Source: Pyxidicoccus fallax
GTDB lineage: Bacteria > Myxococcota > Myxococcia > Myxococcales > Myxococcaceae
DNA: 64,000 nt
NCBI RefSeq assembly: GCF_012933655.1
Contig: NZ_JABBJJ010000010.1
Coordinates: 22,955 to 86,954 of the forward strand
Direction: 5' to 3'
Shown here one piece after another: positions 57,148 to 64,000 of the stretch. Positions within the stretch are counted from its first letter, which is position 1. Each line of letters opens with the position of its first letter. The notes beneath the pieces are model-generated. The model was not told where the DNA came from and did not search any database. It saw only the letters and a program-made list of their open reading frames with translations. A program made the position numbers and the translations under genes.

Positions 57148-58845
57148 ATGGAGGTGTCGTCGGAGCGACTGCTGGCAGGCCGGTTGGCCGCGGACCGTCG
57201 AGGCAAGGTGGAATCGCCTCTGGAGGAGGCGCGTGGCGATGGAGCCGACAGCCGCGCGGACGCGGAGGCGCGCGCACTGCAACATCAGCAGGTCATCAAT
57301 CACGCCAACCGCATGCTTTCCGGGAGCGCCTACCGGAGAGGCATGCTCAGCGGGCTCGACCTGCTCGGCAAGTTGCGCGGGGGGCGTTGCAAGGCCAGGA
57401 GCCCCGAGGCCAATCTCGACCTGGAGCAGATCGCGGTGCACGCGAGCAACGCCGTGCTCAGCACGCTCTCCTTCAGCGTGGCGGCCCTGGTGGTCTTCAT
57501 CGCCCAGGTGGTGCTTCTGCTCGCATCCCTGAATGCGCTGACCGTGGACGCCCTGGATGGTGGGGTTTCGTGGGGCCTGTTGGGGAGCTGGATGGGGATT
57601 TTCGTCCTGGGCCTCTTCGGGGCCGGGCTGATGGCCTTCGAGGGCGTCTACCTTCGCTGGGCGAATGCCCGCCGCTTCCTGCGGAGCGACTACATGCCAG
57701 GTGCGCACGAGCCACCGTCGAAGTCCGGGGCGATGGAGAAGCGGTCGCTCGCGCGGTGGCTCCGGAATCAGGTCCTGAGCGCTGACGCGGTCCAGAACGT
57801 GGTGACTTTCGGGGGCTATGCCCCGTTCGTCGGTGCCGGCGGGAAGATCTCCGGCTGGGTCATGGCGGTGGAGCGCAAGCCCGACCCGTCCACCCTGGAG
57901 GAGGACGAAGACGAAGGGCGCCGCATCTCCATCTCCGTGGAGGACTTCTACCGAGCGGTGGATGAGGCGATGGAGAAGGCACAGCTCCCCCGGTTGCAGC
58001 GCTCCTCCGTGCTGCTCGTCAAGGGAGCGGAGCTGGAGGCGGATGGAGAGGTCCTGGCACGGCTGGGAGAGCGCCCCGTGTCACGGCTGCCGGAGCACCG
58101 GTTGATGGAACTGGGGCAGCGGGAGCTCACGAGCGGGATGCGGTTCTACCGCCTGTACCGTTACGTCGACACGGCTCGGGACATGGTGCTCTCGTACTAC
58201 CTCCGCTTCTACAACGTGGGAGCGGTGACCTTCATCGAAGCGTCGGCCTTTACGTTGACGGGAGTGGATCGCGAGCGCTTCGGGCTTGCTTCCCTGCTGG
58301 ACGACAACAGGTTGACGAGGGCCTTGAAGACCGCGGTGTGGACGCTCGTCCTTCTCACCGGCTTGTACGGGCTGGTGGCGCTCTCCAACGTGAGCATCTT
58401 CGTGAGCCAGTTGCTCGAATGGCGCCGACAGGATGCCCGGCACCAACGTGCCATCAAGGCTCGCGAGAAGTACAACTATGGCATCGCGCAGACCTTCCGT
58501 GAGTCCGTGGCAGCGCCCTTCTACCAGGACTACTACGGGGTCCAGGACCTCACGATGTACTGGCGCTCCGTCGAGGAGTGCGTGCTCCACGGCGTGGTGG
58601 AGTTGCTCGAGGAGCGCGGTATCGATGTCTCGCAGTTCAAGGAGCAGGCGACGACCGTCATCAACAGCGGCATCATGGTGAGCGGTGGCGAGTTCACGGC
58701 CACGCAGGTGACGGCGGGAACCGGGGCGAGCTCCATCATGAAGTCGGATGACAAGGGCGCCTCGAAGGCGGGCCTGATGAAGCGGGCCTCCCAACAGGTC
58801 AAGGCCGCGAAGGGGGCCGCACGGAGCGCGGGGGCCTCGGCGTGA
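57148..58845 (+). CDS. Membrane protein of unknown function (partner of a small protein)
   Basis: A 565-residue protein. Strong membrane segments lie at about 103-129 (STLSFSVAALVVFIAQVVLLLASLNAL) and 142-168, and a third around 395-420 (WTLVLLTGLYGLVALSNVSIF). Between TM2 and TM3 is a cytosolic or outer domain of about 230 residues with an acidic stretch (LEEDEDEGRR). The C-terminal 130 residues are soluble. No family is recognised. ATG 57148 has GAGGGGGG about 6 bases upstream. The gene pairs with the 122-residue product that starts 41 bases after it. Confidence 0.7.
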   Translation: MEVSSERLLAGRLAADRRGKVESPLEEARGDGADSRADAEARALQHQQVINHANRMLSGSAYRRGMLSGLDLLGKLRGGRCKARSPEANLDLEQIAVHASNAVLSTLSFSVAALVVFIAQVVLLLASLNALTVDALDGGVSWGLLGSWMGIFVLGLFGAGLMAFEGVYLRWANARRFLRSDYMPGAHEPPSKSGAMEKRSLARWLRNQVLSADAVQNVVTFGGYAPFVGAGGKISGWVMAVERKPDPSTLEEDEDEGRRISISVEDFYRAVDEAMEKAQLPRLQRSSVLLVKGAELEADGEVLARLGERPVSRLPEHRLMELGQRELTSGMRFYRLYRYVDTARDMVLSYYLRFYNVGAVTFIEASAFTLTGVDRERFGLASLLDDNRLTRALKTAVWTLVLLTGLYGLVALSNVSIFVSQLLEWRRQDARHQRAIKAREKYNYGIAQTFRESVAAPFYQDYYGVQDLTMYWRSVEECVLHGVVELLEERGIDVSQFKEQATTVINSGIMVSGGEFTATQVTAGTGASSIMKSDDKGASKAGLMKRASQQVKAAKGAARSAGASA

Positions 58846-58886
58846 GGTCAGCGTGTCCGCGGAACGAATGAGAAAGGAGTCATGTC

Positions 58887-59255
58887 ATGGGGGGAAGGAA
58901 CGAGGGAATCATCAACCGGGGGCAGTTCCGGGCCGGGTCCGTGGTGGTGGGACGGGGCGCGATGCATGTGGTTGGAGCACCCCCCGGGAGTCCCCCCGAG
59001 CAGGCCCAGGTCATCGCCGCCATCAATGACTTCCTGAAGACGCTGGAAGCCCATGCGGAGAAGCTGGGCGCGCTGGATGAGCTGACGGAGACGGTTCAGC
59101 AGCTCGCCGAGGAGGCGAAGAAGGAGCGGCCCAGCAGGCCGACCCTCAAGGGATTGCTCGCGGGCATCAAGGACTCGGTCATCTCGGTGGCCGAGATGGC
59201 CCCAGCCGTCACCACCCTCGTGGGGGCGGTGACGGCGCTGATGGGCAGGGGCTGA
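58887..59255 (+). CDS. Small partner protein with N-terminal Gly-rich motif
   Basis: A 122-residue protein. The N-terminus (INRGQFRAGSVVVGRGAMHVV) has the repeated small/hydrophobic pattern seen on proteins of bacterial STAND/effector systems and other binary systems; this reading is tentative. The middle is helical and charged (EAHAEKLGALDELTETVQQLAEEAKK, likely a coiled coil), and the C-terminus is hydrophobic and Ala/Val-rich (VTTLVGAVTALMG). It is probably the operon partner of the membrane protein upstream. GAAAGGAG precedes the start. The stop is separated by 1 base from the convergent gene. Confidence 0.6.
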   Translation: MGGRNEGIINRGQFRAGSVVVGRGAMHVVGAPPGSPPEQAQVIAAINDFLKTLEAHAEKLGALDELTETVQQLAEEAKKERPSRPTLKGLLAGIKDSVISVAEMAPAVTTLVGAVTALMGRG

Positions 59256-59256
59256 G

Positions 59257-60114
59257 TCAGAACACCGCGTTGAGCAGCAGGCCCCCGCCGTTGCGGCCCA
59301 CGGTGGGCGTCACGCTGGCCTGGATGACCGACGGGCGCTTGCGGGGCCTGGGGGCCGGCTCGTCCGAGATTCCCAGCTCGGACTGGAGCTGCTTGTTGTA
59401 CGCGTCGGCCAGCTCGCGCGCCTTGCTCGTGTCGACGGGATGCGGGTTGCGCCAGACGGCATAGACCATCATCCCCGCGCCCGCCGCGCCGAGGGCACTG
59501 CCCAGCAGCATGTTCCCCATCCTGCTGTCGAAGCGGTCCGAGTTGCGGTCCATACAGGCGCTGAAGTCCGGGGAGAAGGCGTCGCAGTCCTCGCGCTTCG
59601 AGTCGAACACGCCGAAGATGACGAGGGCGCCTCCCACCAGCACCCCTCCACCGGCGACGCCGATGAGGGTCTTCGTGCGCATGTTGGAGTTGTACGCCTC
59701 CACCAGGTCCGCCCTGCCCAGCTTCTCGTAGAAGGCCTTCCCCTCCAGGGGCTTCTTGTACTTGCCCTCGTAGGGCAGGGTCCAACGGGCCACCGTCCTC
59801 GGAGCGGACATCGTCCAGGGATTCATCTGCATCGCGACGTAGTCGTCGAAGCCGATGTGCCGCAGCTCGTACTGTTCCTTCGCCTCGGCGAAGGAGAGCG
59901 CCGGACGCTCCGGAGCCGGCGGCGTCACGGCCTCGGCGGGCGGGGCCTGTTCCGGGGGCGTCTCGGCCTGTGCTTCAGCGGGCACATCCGTCGGCGGGGA
60001 CTCCAGCGCCACGGGAGCGTCGCTGGGAGCTCCGGTGAGGGGCTCCTGCGCGCCCGGGCTGGCGAAGGAAAGGGTGGGCAACAGGACGACAGACATCCAC
60101 AGGTTGCGAATCAT
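59257..60114 (-). CDS. Hypothetical membrane-anchored exported protein
   Basis: A 285-residue protein. The N-terminal signal peptide is about 1-18 (LWMSVVLLPTLSFASPG). A Pro/Glu-rich segment covers about 30-72 (APPAEAVTPPAPERP). A helical, soluble domain with a YDxxVAMQMNPWT-like motif follows, then two hydrophobic segments, about 150-170 (LIGVAGGGVLVGGALVIFGVF) and 200-220 (MLLGSALGAAGAGMMVYAVW). The C-terminus is short and basic. Two membrane spans suggest an inner-membrane protein. No family known. ATG 60114 gives the signal peptide; the longer frame does not. Confidence 0.6.
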   Translation of the reverse strand: MIRNLWMSVVLLPTLSFASPGAQEPLTGAPSDAPVALESPPTDVPAEAQAETPPEQAPPAEAVTPPAPERPALSFAEAKEQYELRHIGFDDYVAMQMNPWTMSAPRTVARWTLPYEGKYKKPLEGKAFYEKLGRADLVEAYNSNMRTKTLIGVAGGGVLVGGALVIFGVFDSKREDCDAFSPDFSACMDRNSDRFDSRMGNMLLGSALGAAGAGMMVYAVWRNPHPVDTSKARELADAYNKQLQSELGISDEPAPRPRKRPSVIQASVTPTVGRNGGGLLLNAVF

Positions 60115-60241
60115 TGACGCAGCCTCAAACGAAAAGTGACCTGGCCCCTGACAGGAGTATGCCCTGGCACCAGGACACGGCACCAGTCATCCCGCCACAT
60201 ACGCGGGTCGGACATGGGGCCTGACGGCGGTGCGGCCTCTT

Positions 60242-61072
60242 TCACTCGGAGGCGAGGTCCCGCTTCTCGAAGAGCCACGCGGACAGCAGGCCGAAGGCGG
60301 CGAAGAAGAAGAGCACCGTCGCGAGGCTGGTCTGCCAGCTCACGGCGCGGCCCAGTGCCGACTGCACGTCCTGGACCCGGAAGTGGCTCATGGGCACCCA
60401 GTGCGCCCGGAGGTTGTCCAGGTTGGTCATGGGCGACAGCCAGCCTCCCGGCAGGAACGTCAGCATCCGCAGCAGGTGCTGGGCGGCGTAGCCGAGCATG
60501 GCGCCGCCGATGAGCGAGCGCGTCAGCACGGCCGCGAACATCGCGAGGATGATGAGGAAGGCGAAGTCGAGGACGAAGTACGCCAGGATCCTCCCCACGT
60601 CCCCCGCGCCCAGCCCCACCGGCTCGGGCACGAAGGGCTGTCCGAGGAGCACCGAGCCCACCGCCCCCATGGCGACGGTGAAGACCAGGGCGAAGGCCAG
60701 CCCTCCCAGCGTCAGCACCAGCGAGGCGAGGAACTTCGCGAGGAGCGCGGAGGCCCGTGTCGCCGTCCGGGGGAGCGTCATCTTCCAGGTGCCGGAGGAG
60801 TACTCCCCGCCCACGCAGCCGGCCGCCACGATGGCCACCAGCAGCGGAAGCACCATGTGGGCGAGCCTCGTCGTGTTCCACAGGCAGCCCGGGAAGGAGG
60901 CGAGGTCGCTCGCCCAGGAGACGAGGTTCTTGTCGAACGTGGCGGCGAGCGCGGCGGGCAGCGGGAGGATGGCGAAGACGAGCAGCACCCCGAGGGCACC
61001 GTGGTACAGGCCCCTCCCGCGGGCCTTGACGAACTCCGCGCGGAACTGACGCAGCAGCGTGATGGGCGTCAC
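60242..61072 (-). CDS. ABC transporter permease (ABC-2 type)
   Basis: A 276-residue membrane protein with about six hydrophobic segments (GALGVLLVFAILPLPAALAA; HMVLPLLVAIVAAGCVG; LASLVLTLGGLAFALVFTVAM; YFVLDFAFLIILAMFAAVLTR; ATVLFFFAAFGLLSAWL). Its overall pattern, with a cytosolic N-terminus and a conserved GEYSSGTWKM loop, is that of ABC-2 exporter permeases. It begins with GTG at 61072, overlapping the ATPase stop by GTGA, so the two are one transport unit. The substrate is unknown, but a small lipid or drug export role is typical of the family. Confidence 0.88.
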   Translation of the reverse strand: MTPITLLRQFRAEFVKARGRGLYHGALGVLLVFAILPLPAALAATFDKNLVSWASDLASFPGCLWNTTRLAHMVLPLLVAIVAAGCVGGEYSSGTWKMTLPRTATRASALLAKFLASLVLTLGGLAFALVFTVAMGAVGSVLLGQPFVPEPVGLGAGDVGRILAYFVLDFAFLIILAMFAAVLTRSLIGGAMLGYAAQHLLRMLTFLPGGWLSPMTNLDNLRAHWVPMSHFRVQDVQSALGRAVSWQTSLATVLFFFAAFGLLSAWLFEKRDLASE

Positions 61073-61989
61073 TGGCGGAGCCCTCCCTGCGCGGCGGCGG
61101 TGGCCTCGAAGAACAGCTGCTCCAGGGAGCTGCGCTTCGGGCGCACCTCGAAGACATCGACGTCCGCCTGGAGCAGCTTGCGCAGCGTGGCCGGCACCGC
61201 GCTGTCCGCGCCCTCGGTCAGCACCCACCCGGGTCCGGCGCCCTGGGCTTCTTGCGCCGCGGGCAGGTTCAGGATGGCGCGCGCCCGGTCCATGGACGAC
61301 ACGCGCAGCTCGATTCCCCGGCTCGCGAGCAGCGTCTCGACGGGGCCCTGGATGCGCAGCTCCCCGTTCTGGACGATGGCGACGTCGGTGCAGAAGCGCT
61401 CCACCTCCTGGAGCAGGTGGCTGGACACGAAGAGCGTGCGGCCGGCCTGTCTCAGGGAGACAATCAGCTCGCGGATCTCCCGCGCCCCGTCCGGGTCGAG
61501 CCCGTTGGTCGGCTCGTCCAGGAAGAGCACCGGCGGGTCGCCCATCAACGCCACCGCGAGCCCGAGCCGCTGCTTCATGCCGAGCGAGTACTGCTTCACC
61601 GCGCGCTTTCCGTCGTGGGACAGGCCGACCTGTTCGAGCAGCCGGTCCGACTCGGCGCGGGGGAGCTCCCGCCCCGCGCTGAGCGCCATGGCCCGCAGGT
61701 TCTCCGCGCCGCTGAGGTGCATGTAGAAGGCGGGCACCTCGACGATGGCGCCCACCAGTGACGACAGCTTCGAGCGCTGTCGAGACACGTCCACCCCCAT
61801 CACCGTCGCGGTGCCGGACGTGGGCCGCACGAGCCCCAGCAACATGCGGATGGTGGTGGTCTTCCCCGCGCCGTTGGGCCCGAGGAACCCGAAGACCGAG
61901 CCCACGGGCACCTCGAGGCTCAGGTCCTTCACCGCGGCGCGGGGGCCATACGTCTTCGTCAGGCCCTCCGTGCGGATGGCGTAATCCAT
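61069..61989 (-). CDS. ABC transporter ATP-binding protein (ABC-2 exporter)
   Basis: A 306-residue ABC ATPase. Walker A is GPNGAGKT (about 40), the signature is YSLGMKQR, Walker B is [17 protein letters not shown], and the H-loop His sits in [13 protein letters not shown] 70-residue C-terminal domain follows the nucleotide-binding fold, typical of antibiotic/lipid exporters with a C-terminal regulatory part. ATG 61989 is favoured over an upstream TTG. It is coupled to the permease by GTGA. An antimicrobial- or lipid-export role is family-level inference. Confidence 0.92.
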   Translation of the reverse strand: MDYAIRTEGLTKTYGPRAAVKDLSLEVPVGSVFGFLGPNGAGKTTTIRMLLGLVRPTSGTATVMGVDVSRQRSKLSSLVGAIVEVPAFYMHLSGAENLRAMALSAGRELPRAESDRLLEQVGLSHDGKRAVKQYSLGMKQRLGLAVALMGDPPVLFLDEPTNGLDPDGAREIRELIVSLRQAGRTLFVSSHLLQEVERFCTDVAIVQNGELRIQGPVETLLASRGIELRVSSMDRARAILNLPAAQEAQGAGPGWVLTEGADSAVPATLRKLLQADVDVFEVRPKRSSLEQLFFEATAAAQGGLRQ

Positions 61990-62170
61990 GAGGCGCAATC
62001 TCCCAGGGCCTTCCCGCCCCGTCCCTCACGGGGGGCGGCAACCCACGCACCTTCTTCTTTACGGCAGGCAGGCAGGGGAGCGAAATGCCAGAGAGCTGAA
62101 ACCGGCTCCCGGGGTCGCGCGTACCAGGGAAAAACCCCGCACGCGCCGGGCGTGCCTGGAGGGTGAACCC

Positions 62171-63352
<1,182 letters not shown>

Positions 63353-63476
63353 CGGCTTCCCGGCGCCATCCCATGAGGTGGCGCACCAGCGGCCTTCACC
63401 CGGGTGGCGCTCCACGCGGTTGCTCCCATGTCATGTGGGGAGGTCTGCCGGTGCCACCCGGGAGCCTTCGCGCCGC

Positions 63477-64000
63477 TCAGCCCACGCGGGGGAAGTCCAC
63501 CTCGGTGCCGGCGACGACGTTGAGGTAGTTGGTGAGGACGTTCTGCGCGACGGCGGCCACGACCTCCACCAGCTCCGCGTCGCTCAGCCCGGCCCTGCGC
63601 GCCTGCGCGAGCTGCGGGCCCACGTCGGCGGCGCGCGTGCGGGCGATGGCGACCGCCAGGTCCAGGATGGCCTGCTCGCGCGGGTCCGCCGACCGGCCGG
63701 TCCGGAAGCCGGTCAGCTCATCCGCCTTCACCCCGTGCCCCTTCGCCAGCGCCGTGTGCGCGGACAGGCAGTAGGTGCAGTGGTTGAGCTCCGCCACCGC
63801 GATGGCGATGGCCTCCTGCGTGCGCGGCGACAGCTTCGCGCCGCCCATGGCGTTGAAGTAGCCCGCCACCGCCTCCAGCGCCGCGGGCGAGTGGGCGAAC
63901 GTGGCGAACATCTTCGGGACACCGCCGAACTTCGCCTTCAGCGCCGCGAGCGTGGGGGCGGACTCGGCCGGCGTGTTGGCGGGGGTGACGGGGGCGATGG
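63477..64000 (-). CDS. AhpD/carboxymuconolactone-decarboxylase-like protein (5' end cut by window edge)
   Basis: An AhpD/CMD-fold protein; about 173 residues lie inside the window. The CxxC redox pair with the nearby His is CTYCLSAHTALA, the signature of peroxidase-type members. The helical rest matches the family (FATFAHSPAALEAVAGYF, AILDLAVAIART, DAELVEVVAAVAQNVLTNYL). The reading runs unbroken through IAPVTPANTPAESAPTL to the edge, so only a few N-terminal residues are missing. It is probably an alkylhydroperoxidase or a related oxidant-responsive enzyme. It is convergent with the Msr gene, which fits oxidative-stress repair. Confidence 0.88.
   Translation of the reverse strand, partial: IAPVTPANTPAESAPTLAALKAKFGGVPKMFATFAHSPAALEAVAGYFNAMGGAKLSPRTQEAIAIAVAELNHCTYCLSAHTALAKGHGVKADELTGFRTGRSADPREQAILDLAVAIARTRAADVGPQLAQARRAGLSDAELVEVVAAVAQNVLTNYLNVVAGTEVDFPRVG

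Overview
The window looks like a myxobacterial chromosome, most like Myxococcus, Corallococcus or Pyxidicoccus. Supporting signs are very high G+C with strong G/C third-codon bias, Hanks-type kinases with myxobacterial tail architecture, many secreted lipoproteins, a C-terminal tail of the MYXO-CTERM type at the end of a repeat lipoprotein (44348-47392), and natural-product genes. Genus and species cannot be fixed from the sequence alone.

Layout. (1) 1-3033: the end of a kinase-rich accessory segment. It holds a truncated Ser/Thr kinase, a pseudokinase-like protein and a small zinc-ribbon protein, and it stops at a tmRNA/tRNA-like 3' end with no 5' half, which suggests an attachment site. (2) 3104-27125: a biosynthetic locus in two minus-strand operons. 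Operon A (9496 to 3104) encodes a medium-chain reductase, a left-handed beta-helix acyltransferase, a KAS III, an ACP, an SDR, a second KAS III and an acyl-AMP ligase. Operon B (27125 to 12692) encodes a CoA-ester lyase, an alpha-oxoamine synthase, a MaoC hydratase, a quinone-oxidoreductase-like enzyme, an ACP, a class III aminotransferase, a hotdog thioesterase, a FabZ-like dehydratase, a KAS II, a short KS-like protein, an acyl-AMP ligase and a T-C-A-T-C NRPS. A LysM peptidase-like protein, a GNAT and a beta-helix lipoprotein sit between the operons. Together they look like a discrete (type II) fatty-acid/polyketide machine that hands acyl chains to a short NRPS. I cannot name the product. 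(3) 27126-29350: a regulatory palindrome, a small lipoprotein, a truncated cytochrome P450 and an SMI1/KNR4-like protein. (4) 29479-32724: two exported hydrolases (M28 peptidase, proline-iminopeptidase-like lipoprotein). (5) 32859-39070: a two-gene locus that I read as a RADAR anti-phage system, with an RdrA ATPase and an RdrB adenosine-deaminase-like protein, next to a decayed RCC1-repeat fragment.

(6) 39576-53733: mostly secreted proteins. These are a BNR-repeat/PKD/PPC protein, a 17-repeat lipoprotein, a GH5-like enzyme with carbohydrate-binding insert, a GH-like enzyme with two DUF4214 modules and several small lipoproteins, plus a GST-like protein and a methyltransferase. (7) 53811-64000: a SWIM-SNF2 helicase, an unrecognised membrane-protein/small-protein pair (57148-59255), a membrane-anchored hypothetical, an ABC exporter pair, a fused MsrB-MsrA lipoprotein and a truncated AhpD-like protein at the edge.

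Many biosynthetic genes overlap by ATGA or GTGA, so each operon is probably translationally coupled. No complete tRNA, rRNA, CRISPR array or insertion sequence was seen. Product names come from motif reading by eye, not from database searches.
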